A stretch of 64,000 nucleotides of DNA. Origin: Rhodococcus sp. ARC_M6. GTDB lineage: Bacteria; Actinomycetota; Actinomycetes; Mycobacteriales; Mycobacteriaceae. Positions 38,407 to 46,147 of this stretch are shown here, piece after piece. Under the pieces are notes generated by a model. That model did not search any database. It saw nothing but the letters and a program-made list of their open reading frames with translations, and had not been told where the DNA came from. Each line of letters starts with the position of its first letter. Position 1 is the first letter of the stretch. The stretch spans positions 186,001 through 250,000 of the forward strand of contig NZ_JALGQH010000004.1 of assembly GCF_022810305.1 (NCBI RefSeq). The letters are read 5' to 3'. The position numbers and the translations under genes are program-made.

Positions 38407-39039
38407 TCGGGGTGAATCCTTTCGGGTCCCGCCGTTGGAAGACGGTGACCGTCTCAATTCCCACCACTAGGAATGATGTTGTCCGATATCGCGGGGTGGG
38501 ATGTGGCGCCGGCGATTCGGTGCTGCCCGGTTGCTCGGGCTGAGAACAACGATAGAGAACAATTACGGATTGGTCACGGGTCGGCGTGTTTGCGCAGTTT
38601 TTTGCAACGGATGTGCATCGGTTGGTGTTTTTGCAGGTCAATTGCCGTTAATCGGGCGCGGAAAACGTTACAGAATTGCTCCTATATGTGATGCAGATCA
38701 CTTTTGTGACCGTCTTTGTTGGCCTGATGTGAGCTGATTTCGAGCGATTTGTGACGCTGAATCGACCGTTCCGAGATTCTATTCTCTGTTAACCGACCGC
38801 CCCGATTCTCCTTGCAGGCCAGGAGAATTGAATCTTGTCCACGACGACCTGAGTGAACGAGATGCTCCCAATGGCTGTCTGGTGGCGTAGCGCCGGATGG
38901 AGTCGTCGCTGCAGGAGGGCTGACCGCAAATTCCCCACACTGCGAACAGGGCACGGTGAACTCGCCGATGGGGAGAACGCTGTCGGATAGGCGATCTCAC
39001 ATCTACATTTGTGGCAAATCGAAGGGGAGAGGATCGACG
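38407..39039. other. 633-base divergent regulatory region, no gene
   Basis: Noticeably more AT-rich than its surroundings between about 38560 and 38800. It serves the Rpf gene (minus) and the FAD monooxygenase (plus). It contains GACGGT-G-ACCGTC (38441-38453) next to the Rpf ribosome site, a CRP-like site (38687-38702), and several further TGTGA words (about 38705, 38730, 38750). No open frame with real codon use was seen. Confidence 0.6.
38687..38702. promoter_or_regulatory. CRP/FNR-family binding site upstream of Rpf
   Basis: TGTGA-TGCAGA-TCACT matches the CRP consensus TGTGA-N6-TCACA at nine of ten positions. It is about 280 bases upstream of the Rpf start and 340 upstream of the monooxygenase. 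In M. tuberculosis, CRP (Rv3676) is known to activate rpfA, so a similar circuit is plausible. Confidence 0.6.
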
Positions 39040-40128
39040 ATGCGAACAGCGGGAATCATCGGAGGCGGTATCGGGGGTCTGGCAACGGCGCTAGCCCTTG
39101 CGGACGCGGGCCGGTCGGTCACAGTGTTCGAACAAGCTCCGGCCCTTACCGAGGTGGGTGCCGGAATCACTTTGTGGCCGAACGCACTCGCTGCACTCGA
39201 TCACCTTGGAGTAGGCGATGACATCCGAAGGAGAGCCGCCCCAGGCTGGGTAGGCGGGATACGTAATCGCCAGGGGCGGTGGTTGATGCGGACCAGTGAG
39301 GAGAGATTTCGCGCGATGCACGGCAACTTCGTGGCGATGCATCGCGCCGATCTGGTCGATGTTCTCCGCACAGCACTTCCAGAGTCGGTAACTGTACGGC
39401 TCGGCTCCCCGGTCACGGGGATTGAGGTGGGTGGTGCGATTCGATGTGGTGATCGCACTGAGAATTTCGATCTGATCGTCGGCGCCGACGGAATCGACAG
39501 CCTCACGCGACAAACGATTTTCCCTGAGTATCCAGTACCGCAGTCGCTGAGCATTCGCGCGTGGAGGTGGATCGTTGATGACGTCGGCGATGTCGATGTT
39601 GGTGGGATCCTTGGCACCGGAACCGAATTCGGAATCGTTCCGCTGGGGAATGGGCGGTTGTACGTCTTCGCCGCCACCCGACTGTCGAAGGAAACGCCGG
39701 ACCCGTCGTTGGACGACTTTCTGGACTGGCCGGGTCCGATTCCTCAACTTATCTCTGCTGTCGCGCCGGATCAAATTCTTCGGCATGACATCAGGGATCT
39801 TCCGGCACTACCGTCCTTCGTTCGGAAAAGTGTTGTGCTCGTGGGTGATGCCGCGCATGCGATGGGACCGCATCTCGGTCAAGGCGCATGCCAGGCTCTC
39901 GAGGATGCCGTTGCGCTCGGCGCGCATGCTGATGATGTGGCGACCTACGATTACCTGCGCACCCGGAGAACACATCGCCTTCAAGCGCGCTCGCGCCAAT
40001 CTGCTCGAGTAATCCTCACTCGCGGCGCTGGCTCTACCGTTATTCGAGACCTCATGCTGCGGGCCCTTCCAGCCGAGTTGTTTCTGCGCGGTGTGGGATC
40101 GAACTTCAGCACTCGAAACATGATGTAA
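39040..40128 (+). CDS. FAD-dependent aromatic monooxygenase (salicylate/3-hydroxybenzoate hydroxylase-like)
   Basis: 362 residues from the ATG at 39040 after GGGGAGAGG; upstream in-frame codons lack family resemblance. FAD-binding GGGIGGLATALALADAG at the N-terminus, a middle IVGADGIDSLTRQ (DG motif), and GDAAHAMGPHLGQGACQALEDAV (second FAD motif). A group A flavin monooxygenase using NAD(P)H and O2. The substrate is open; no other degradation gene adjoins it. Confidence 0.85.
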   Translation: MRTAGIIGGGIGGLATALALADAGRSVTVFEQAPALTEVGAGITLWPNALAALDHLGVGDDIRRRAAPGWVGGIRNRQGRWLMRTSEERFRAMHGNFVAMHRADLVDVLRTALPESVTVRLGSPVTGIEVGGAIRCGDRTENFDLIVGADGIDSLTRQTIFPEYPVPQSLSIRAWRWIVDDVGDVDVGGILGTGTEFGIVPLGNGRLYVFAATRLSKETPDPSLDDFLDWPGPIPQLISAVAPDQILRHDIRDLPALPSFVRKSVVLVGDAAHAMGPHLGQGACQALEDAVALGAHADDVATYDYLRTRRTHRLQARSRQSARVILTRGAGSTVIRDLMLRALPAELFLRGVGSNFSTRNMM

Positions 40129-40230
40129 AACTCGAATTGCGGCCGTCCTCGACGCTCCCGTATCGCAGTCAAGCATCGTCGAGGGACGAGGAACATCATC
40201 AGTGTCGGACCCTCGTGGGAACCTGGGTTC

Positions 40231-41460
40231 GTGGACTCGTCGTTGTCAGGACCCCGAGGCGAGCACCGGTCCGGTGACGCCACGATCCTGCATGCCGATC
40301 TCGATTCGTTTTATGCCTCGGTCGAGCAGCGGGACGATCCAGGGTTGGCCGGTCGTCCCGTGATCGTGGGCGGCGGAGTGGTCCTTGCGGCGAGCTACGA
40401 GGCCAAGGCCTTCGGTATCAGAACTGCCATGAGTGGTGGTCGGGCGCGGGCACTGTGCCCGCAGGCAATCGTCGTTCCGCCGCGTATGGAAGCCTATTCG
40501 CAGGCGAGCAAAGATGTTTTCGAGGTCTTTCACGACACCTCGCCGCTGGTCGAAGGAATCTCGATTGACGAGGCGTTTCTCGAAGTCGGGGGACTGGCTC
40601 GGATCGTCGGAACACCGCTGCAAATCGGTGCGAACCTTCGCCGCGATGTCGCTGAGCAGGTAGGTTTGCCGATCACCGTGGGAATTGCCCGCACCAAGTT
40701 CTTGGCGAAGGTCGCAAGTGCATTCGCCAAACCCGATGGGCTGCTGCTGGTTCCACCGGACGGTGAGACTGCGTTTCTTCATCCGCTACCGGTTGGGAAA
40801 TTGTGGGGCGTCGGCAAAATTACCGCGCAGAAGCTGCGCGATTTCGACATCGTAACGGTCGGGGATATTGCTCGGCACGACGAGTCGTCGATCATCTCGA
40901 TTCTGGGCCGCGGCGCCGGGCGTCACCTGTATGCGCTGTCGCACAACCAAGATCCGCGGCCGGTTCGTGCTTACGCAGGCCGCAGTTCGATGGGAGCGCA
41001 GCACGCGTTGGGCAGCGGGATGCATTCGCGATCCGATCTGGAGGCCTCGCTGATGTCGCTGACAGATCGGGTGAGCCGGCGTATGCGCTCATCGACGCGG
41101 ACCGGACGCACCATCACGCTCCGACTTCGCTTCGCTGATTTCACACGGGCTACGCGTTCTCAGACACTGCGACGCTCTACCGCGGACACAGCTGAATTGT
41201 TGAACGCTGCGAGGGTCCTGCTTGCCGACGCGGCACCGATGATCTTGGACAAAGGCATCACGTTGATTGGCGTCGCCGTATCGAATTTGGATAACGACGG
41301 CGCTGAGCAGCTCGAATTACCCTTCGACGGTGGTCCCGATACGGCCGCCCTCGACTCGGCGATGGACAGCGTTCGGAAGAAGTTCGGCTCGGCCGCTCTC
41401 ACTCGCGGCGTGCTGCTGGGCCGCGACCCGGACATCGCGGTCCCGCTGCTCCCGGACTAG
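40231..41460 (+). CDS. dinB: DNA polymerase IV (DinB, Y-family)
   Basis: 409 residues from GTG; the first 17 residues precede the conserved ILHADLDSFYASVE, so the start may be a little downstream. Catalytic carboxylates in DLDSF and SIDEAFLE are intact. A C-terminal QLELPF matches the beta-clamp-binding consensus. It performs error-prone translesion synthesis. No LexA box was recognised in the 102 bases upstream. Confidence 0.93.
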   Translation: MDSSLSGPRGEHRSGDATILHADLDSFYASVEQRDDPGLAGRPVIVGGGVVLAASYEAKAFGIRTAMSGGRARALCPQAIVVPPRMEAYSQASKDVFEVFHDTSPLVEGISIDEAFLEVGGLARIVGTPLQIGANLRRDVAEQVGLPITVGIARTKFLAKVASAFAKPDGLLLVPPDGETAFLHPLPVGKLWGVGKITAQKLRDFDIVTVGDIARHDESSIISILGRGAGRHLYALSHNQDPRPVRAYAGRSSMGAQHALGSGMHSRSDLEASLMSLTDRVSRRMRSSTRTGRTITLRLRFADFTRATRSQTLRRSTADTAELLNAARVLLADAAPMILDKGITLIGVAVSNLDNDGAEQLELPFDGGPDTAALDSAMDSVRKKFGSAALTRGVLLGRDPDIAVPLLPD

Positions 41461-41471
41461 AGAGATTCTCC

Positions 41472-41960
41472 CTATCCGATCTGATCACTCCACACGGCTT
41501 TCGCGCCGCTTTCACCGATTCGATAGACCTGAACCATCGAACCTGCAGCGACCAGAACAGATACGACGGCAACGGCGATCATGATCACCTTCCACACCGG
41601 CGCTGACGGGCGATCAGCTCGCCATTCAGTGAATCGTTTGGAATGAATGATCCACCAGATAGCGGCAAGAACGAATACCGCGATGGACCAGAACAGCATC
41701 TGTTCACCCAGCTCGGCATGGGCGTCGATCAGGGGATCGGGTGGTAACTGATCCTTGAGCCATTGACCGGCGTCGGTCGTGATCGGGACCAACACGAGCG
41801 TGACCAGCGCTACCACCGCCGGGGCCAAACCCAACCGAACTCTGGCGGCGGGCCAGCACACCGCAACGATCAGCAGTATCGCGGAGATCAGTACCAGGAC
41901 AACGACGAAATGAATAAGAAGCGGGTGTGCGGGTAATCCGTTGATTGTGGTTAATCCCAT
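41472..41960 (-). CDS. DUF2231 membrane protein
   Basis: 162 residues from the ATG at 41960 with AGGAC upstream. GLPAHPLLIHFVVVLVLISA at the N-terminus is the DUF2231 signature. Four membrane helices (about 10-32, 42-62, 82-105, 120-145). Function unknown. Probably the last gene of the reverse operon flavodoxin-USP-helix bundle-SDR-DUF2231, 42 bases after the SDR. Confidence 0.85.
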   Translation of the reverse strand: MGLTTINGLPAHPLLIHFVVVLVLISAILLIVAVCWPAARVRLGLAPAVVALVTLVLVPITTDAGQWLKDQLPPDPLIDAHAELGEQMLFWSIAVFVLAAIWWIIHSKRFTEWRADRPSAPVWKVIMIAVAVVSVLVAAGSMVQVYRIGESGAKAVWSDQIG

Positions 41961-42002
41961 GAGCGTTGTCCTGACATTGGATCGCAAGAATATTGAAGAG
42001 TG

Positions 42003-42752
42003 TCACTCTTCGTCAGGAATCGGCGGTGGCACTCCGGCTGTGCATCCTCCGTCGACGATGAACTCGGTGCCGGTTGAATACGTTGCTTCGCAGACGATGA
42101 ACCGAACCATCGCGGCTACTTCTTCCGGTCTTCCGATCCGGGGGATCGGTTGCTGTGTGACGGGCACGGAACCGAATCCCGGAGTCATTTCCGAGTCGAT
42201 CTGTCCCGGATGGACGGAGCACACTCGGATGTTGTGCGGGCCCAGGTCAAGCGCTGCAGCTTTCGTAAGACCACGTAGTCCCCATTGGCTCGCGCAATAC
42301 GCTCCGATATTGGCGTAACCGGTCAATCCGGCGGTCGAGGAGATGTTGACGATGACACCGTCCCCAGATTTGATCAGTGCCCCAGCAGCACAGTGCATTC
42401 CAAGCCAAGCGCCGTACAGGTTGGTGTTCAGGACGTGTCTGAACGAGGTCGGATGTTGCTCCTGAATGCTGCCGAACTCGAGAAGTCGGGCATTGTTGAC
42501 GAGAGCAATGAGTGGCCCGAATGTTTCTTCCGCGGTTTCGAGCGCGGATTCCCAGCTTTCGGTTTGGGTGATGTCGAGATGTTGAAATGCGACTCGGCTG
42601 CCCAACTTCGCGGCCTGCTCCTCGCAGTCGCTGTCGAGGAGATCGCCGATGAGAACTCCAATTCCTGCTTCCGACAAGGACTTGGCGATGGCTGTTCCGA
42701 TCCCGTGTGCACCGCCGGTGACCAATGCACTTCTGCCGCTTACAGAGTTCAT
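42003..42752 (-). CDS. FabG3-like SDR with Lys-to-Gln change in the catalytic YxxxK
   Basis: 249 residues. TGGAHGIG nucleotide motif near residue 12, VNNA, Ser in VNISSTAG, then YCASQ where the catalytic lysine of YxxxK is replaced by glutamine (codon CAA). The C-terminus STGTEFIVDGGCTAG resembles M. tuberculosis FabG3 (Rv2002, 20-beta-hydroxysteroid dehydrogenase), which lies beside DosR-regulon genes there. Loss of the lysine should impair normal SDR catalysis, so it may be a binding or regulatory protein or a poor enzyme. Part of a five-gene operon. Confidence 0.83.
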   Translation of the reverse strand: MNSVSGRSALVTGGAHGIGTAIAKSLSEAGIGVLIGDLLDSDCEEQAAKLGSRVAFQHLDITQTESWESALETAEETFGPLIALVNNARLLEFGSIQEQHPTSFRHVLNTNLYGAWLGMHCAAGALIKSGDGVIVNISSTAGLTGYANIGAYCASQWGLRGLTKAAALDLGPHNIRVCSVHPGQIDSEMTPGFGSVPVTQQPIPRIGRPEEVAAMVRFIVCEATYSTGTEFIVDGGCTAGVPPPIPDEE

Positions 42753-42766
42753 GACGCCTCACTCGT

Positions 42767-43018
42767 CTACTCGAAGTTTTTTTCCTTGCAGTCGAGATAA
42801 TCGATGATCCGTTGTCGCGCAAGGCGTTCGCTCAGTTCCGGCAGAGCAAGCTTTGACGCCCACGACAAGTCAGCCACGCAACCGTCGACGACGATGCCGA
42901 TGGATTCCGAGGAGATGAGGTTGCAGAACTCTGCGGTGAGACGCTGGACGGTCAGGTCATGTTGTTCGGAGCTGGTCATCGAATCCGTGTGATGGGACGG
43001 ATCGAAGTGAATCGTCAT
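42767..43018 (-). CDS. Small three-helix-bundle-type protein
   Basis: 83 residues, acidic, mostly helical, without a signal or membrane segment. LTVQRLTAEFCNLI and LPELSERLARQRIIDYL resemble the three-helix-bundle dimerisation domain that accompanies stress proteins in Rhodococcus and Mycobacterium. Function unknown. Between the USP (46 bases upstream) and the SDR (14 bases downstream) in the same direction. Confidence 0.65.
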   Translation of the reverse strand: MTIHFDPSHHTDSMTSSEQHDLTVQRLTAEFCNLISSESIGIVVDGCVADLSWASKLALPELSERLARQRIIDYLDCKEKNFE

Positions 43019-43064
43019 GTTTTCAGCCGATCAATATGATGTGCAGGGGGTTTGGGATGTTCGT

Positions 43065-44003
43065 TCAAGGTGTGCGGGGTGAGTGCACGATCAATAGCGG
43101 GCACACCACCGTATGCATGAGGCGTCGACTGGTGGAACCGAGGAGCATCGAGGTGAACCCACCACGACCGCGCCTGCCGACAACAACCAGTTGTGCAGAT
43201 TTCGATTCGGTGATCAATTGCCGGGCGGGTCTGTCATGCACCACAACCTGCCGGATCGCGACATCCGGATTCTTTTCCCGCCAACCGGCAAGTCTTTCGG
43301 AGAGCACGGCATGTTCGGCCGTGGAGATCGCGTTCCAGTCCAAGGCAACACCGTCGGGGTCGGAGCGGAATGCTGTTGAGAGACGGGAATCGCTCCACGC
43401 ATGGACGGCAACAAGATCTACTCCGTGGAGGGACGCCGTTTCGAACGCTTCCGTGATTGCCGGTTCACTGTTTTCAGTGCCGTCGACACCGACCACGACG
43501 GGACCGTCGAGTGGTGGTCGTTCTGATTCGGGAAGGTAACGAATGACCGCTACCGGGCACTGTGCATGCAGTACTACTGCGGCGCTGACGGATCCGAGGA
43601 TTCCGTCGGCGAGTTGATCAAGTCCGTGCGAGCCTACGACAAGCATTGCCGCGTATCGTGATTCACCGAGAAGGATCTCGACTGCGTTCCCGAATCGTAG
43701 ATGCTCGACCACGGCGATTCGGGTGTTGCCCACAGCTTTGTTGTCAACTGCTGCGTCGGCGACAGAGTCCAGCGCAACTGTATGCGCTTTCGACAGCCGT
43801 TCCCGGCCCTCGTACCGTTGATCCGGAAAGTCGGGTGCTCCCAACTGCACTGCGTGTCGAAATGTGTTCGCGGAGCCAGGCATTGCAGCAACCAAATGCA
43901 ATGGTCGACGGCGCAGCGCGGCTTCGCGGGCTGCCCACCACACGGCATTCAACGCACTGTCGGAGCGGTCAACTCCGACGACGATGGGTGCACGCGTATT
44001 CAT
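43065..44003 (-). CDS. Universal stress protein, tandem USP domains
   Basis: 312 residues from the ATG at 44003 after GAAGGA; the start overlaps the flavodoxin stop (ATGA). Two USP domains; the second has VVGRRGRGGFTSMLLGSTSRR for ATP binding. Close to the USP at 34471-35370 along its whole length (shared PVVVGVDGTENSEPAI and VAVHAW), so the two are recent paralogues. Second gene of the five-gene operon. Confidence 0.9.
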   Translation of the reverse strand: MNTRAPIVVGVDRSDSALNAVWWAAREAALRRRPLHLVAAMPGSANTFRHAVQLGAPDFPDQRYEGRERLSKAHTVALDSVADAAVDNKAVGNTRIAVVEHLRFGNAVEILLGESRYAAMLVVGSHGLDQLADGILGSVSAAVVLHAQCPVAVIRYLPESERPPLDGPVVVGVDGTENSEPAITEAFETASLHGVDLVAVHAWSDSRLSTAFRSDPDGVALDWNAISTAEHAVLSERLAGWREKNPDVAIRQVVVHDRPARQLITESKSAQLVVVGRRGRGGFTSMLLGSTSRRLMHTVVCPLLIVHSPRTP

Positions 44004-44518
44004 GGTGTTCCTTCCGGTTCCAAATGCCGTGTGTATCTCGGCGTACCGAGAATCACTTCTGCCCAGTCGCGCACCGCGTTCCAATCGCGATAGTCGCCCT
44101 CCGGAGCGTGTACGACCCTCACGGCGACTCGTTCACCGAAACCGAGTTCGCTACGATCAAGTTTGCCCGCGAACAAGCGATGTTCGACTGCACCTGTCAT
44201 TTTCAACAAGTCGGGGATGCCGGCCGGATCTCCGACAGGTGGGTCATTGTCGCCGACAGGGCCGGACGAGAACAACCAGACCTGTCGAAGGCGCAGTGCG
44301 TCGGCGAATCGTTCCGCGAAGCTCTTTGCGTCTTTCATCCAGTGGTCGAGGTAGATCGCACTGCCCAGGACGATCGTGTCGTAGTCGGTGATTTCGTGGA
44401 CTGCGGCCGGTTCGATGAGGTCGACTTCGGCACCGTTGTCGCGGAGGGCGGCGGCGAGTGCTTCGGCGATCTCGTCCGTCGAACCGTGTCTACTTGCAGC
44501 TGAGACCAAGGCTCTCAT
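44000..44518 (-). CDS. Flavodoxin-domain protein (HemG-like)
   Basis: 172 residues from the ATG at 44518, preceded by GGAGGAATTG. RALVSAASRHGSTDEIAEALA is the FMN phosphate-binding loop; VLGSAIYLDHWMKDA and VWLFSSGPVGD match HemG/menaquinone-dependent protoporphyrinogen oxidase-like flavodoxins. Likely an electron-transfer protein in the cytosol or at the membrane. First gene of the reverse operon; the divergent region holds a DosR-box-like element. Confidence 0.85.
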   Translation of the reverse strand: MRALVSAASRHGSTDEIAEALAAALRDNGAEVDLIEPAAVHEITDYDTIVLGSAIYLDHWMKDAKSFAERFADALRLRQVWLFSSGPVGDNDPPVGDPAGIPDLLKMTGAVEHRLFAGKLDRSELGFGERVAVRVVHAPEGDYRDWNAVRDWAEVILGTPRYTRHLEPEGTP

Positions 44519-44656
44519 CAATTCCTCCACGCAGATTGTTGGTGCCGATGCTTGAACCGGAATTCAAAGATGTGTGTCGGGGCTCGAGTGCGGGCCTCAC
44601 CTCGAATTGTTCCGTGACGAAGGGCCTGGCGTCAGAGTCGCCAGGTGCATTAAAAA

Positions 44657-44669
44657 GGGTCTTTGGACC
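44657..44669. promoter_or_regulatory. DosR-box-like element GGGTCTTTGGACC
   Basis: GGTC-TTTG-GACC is an inverted repeat in the 267-base gap between the flavodoxin operon (start 44518) and the 44786 gene. It agrees with the mycobacterial DosR core GGGACTTTAGTCCC at about ten of fourteen positions. Centrally placed to serve both directions. The match is imperfect, so the assignment is tentative. Confidence 0.4.
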
Positions 44670-44785
44670 ATCTCACCGGTGTTCGACGGCACGGGTCAGC
44701 TGCGGAGAGTCCGTCTAACGTAGAGAGTGACACTCGCCGTGGGATCGGTGACGGTAACTCGGTGACCCTAACTCAGGGAGGCACA

Positions 44786-45151
44786 ATGGAACCTCGGGAG
44801 TCTGCACATCTTGTGAGCGCGGTGGGGGAGACTGTGGCAATCGCCGGAGATGGTGACGTTCGGTCCTTTCCTGTTGGAGTGTGGATGTTGACGGACGGTC
44901 GACGTGTCGCCGTAGTCGGTGAGGGTGGCCCCATTTCGACGGGTGATGTCGACGGAGCGCTGTTGATCAATGCTGTGCATGCACGGTGGCCTGGGGCCAT
45001 TGTGCTCGAGCGGCAACCGGTGGTCGGAAGTGTTGCGGACCCTCGGGGTTATTCGGCCCGATACGTCGAGGTCCACGCCGACGGTTCACGTGCGGACCCG
45101 GAGTTTGGAGATCTTGCGAATGCAGGCTTTGCAGTGGGACCCGCTCCCTGA
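44786..45151 (+). CDS. Hypothetical 121-residue protein
   Basis: Starts at ATG 44786 after CAGGGAGG. No signal or membrane segment. Mid-region DVDGALLINAVHARWPGAIVLERQP and a conserved-looking ADPRGYSARYVEVHADGS; no family recognised. Good codon use. It is first in a plus-strand unit with a USP (87 bases on) and the OtsB-GH65 fusion, so it probably belongs to the stress regulon. Confidence 0.7.
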   Translation: MEPRESAHLVSAVGETVAIAGDGDVRSFPVGVWMLTDGRRVAVVGEGGPISTGDVDGALLINAVHARWPGAIVLERQPVVGSVADPRGYSARYVEVHADGSRADPEFGDLANAGFAVGPAP

Positions 45152-45238
45152 GCCATCCCGAGGGGACGGACGTCGATGGAGCAATGGTGAAGCACTTGTT
45201 GCCGCTGGACGCCGACATCGATTGCTGTGGAGGTCGCC

Positions 45239-46147
45239 ATGGTCAGATCTCCGATCATTGTGGGAATAGACGGATCCCAGCATTCGCTGGACGCGTTGCG
45301 GTGGGCCGCACGCGAGGCAACTCTGCGTGCGGTCCCATTACTTCTGTTGTGCTGCACCACGTATCGTCGAACGGATGATGGTCCGCACCTCGTCAGAGAG
45401 TTACACGCTCGGGCAGATCGAGTGCTTGCTGCGGCACTCGAGGTGGCTAGAGCTGCGACGGCTGGCGAACCGATCGAGATCCAGACAGAGGTATCGCTCC
45501 AGTACGCGCCAGGAGCTCTGATCGATCGCTCCGAGGGGGCAGTGATGATCGTGCTCGGACGCCGTGGGCTTGGCGAGTTCTCCGGTCGGCTTGTCGGCTC
45601 GGTGAGCTCGGCGGTGGCTCGTCAAGCGCATTGCCCGGTGGTCGTGATCGACGGTTGGTCAAGGGGCAAGGACAGTACGGACCCCGTCGTGGTCGGCGTT
45701 GACGGGTCGATGAACAGTGAACCGGCCATCGGCCTTGCCTTCGAGGAATGTGCTCTTCACGGAGCGGCACTGATTGTGCTGCACGCTTGTTTCGACCAAG
45801 ATCTGTCATCGCCGCAGGTCGATGCAGGGGCCGAGGTCCGCGCCGCGGTGGAAGCGGCAGGACGGTTGGTGCTGGCGGAAAGTGTGTCCCGGTGGTGGAA
45901 GCGGTTCCCTGACGTCGGGGTGCGGCAGAATCTTGTTCGGGACCGGCCGGTGCACCACCTTCTCGCGTTAGCGGGTGATGCCCAGCTGGTGGTGGTGGGA
46001 AACCGTGGACGGGGCGGCTTCGCCGGGATGACCCTCGGCTCAACAGGTTCAGCCCTGTTGCATAGAACTCCGTGCCCGCTGGTGATTGTCAGACGGCCCG
46101 GCGGCGAAAGTGTCGATGAACGTGGATCACCGGAGTTGAGTTCATGA
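45239..46147 (+). CDS. Universal stress protein, tandem USP domains
   Basis: 302 residues from the ATG at 45239 after GGAGG. Domain 1: PIIVGIDGSQHSLDALRWAA and VLGRRGLGEFSGRLVGSVSS; domain 2: PVVVGVDGSMNSEPAI and VVGNRGRGGFAGMTLGSTG. Both ATP-binding patterns look intact, unlike the other USPs here. Its stop overlaps the start of otsB-GH65, recalling the M. tuberculosis pair Rv2005c (USP)/Rv2006 (otsB1). Confidence 0.9.
   Translation: MVRSPIIVGIDGSQHSLDALRWAAREATLRAVPLLLLCCTTYRRTDDGPHLVRELHARADRVLAAALEVARAATAGEPIEIQTEVSLQYAPGALIDRSEGAVMIVLGRRGLGEFSGRLVGSVSSAVARQAHCPVVVIDGWSRGKDSTDPVVVGVDGSMNSEPAIGLAFEECALHGAALIVLHACFDQDLSSPQVDAGAEVRAAVEAAGRLVLAESVSRWWKRFPDVGVRQNLVRDRPVHHLLALAGDAQLVVVGNRGRGGFAGMTLGSTGSALLHRTPCPLVIVRRPGGESVDERGSPELSS

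Noticed and set aside
38407..38700. c-di-AMP (ydaO) riboswitch upstream of the Rpf gene
   Set aside because: Such riboswitches precede many actinobacterial rpf genes, but the conserved core words were not found on reading the leader.
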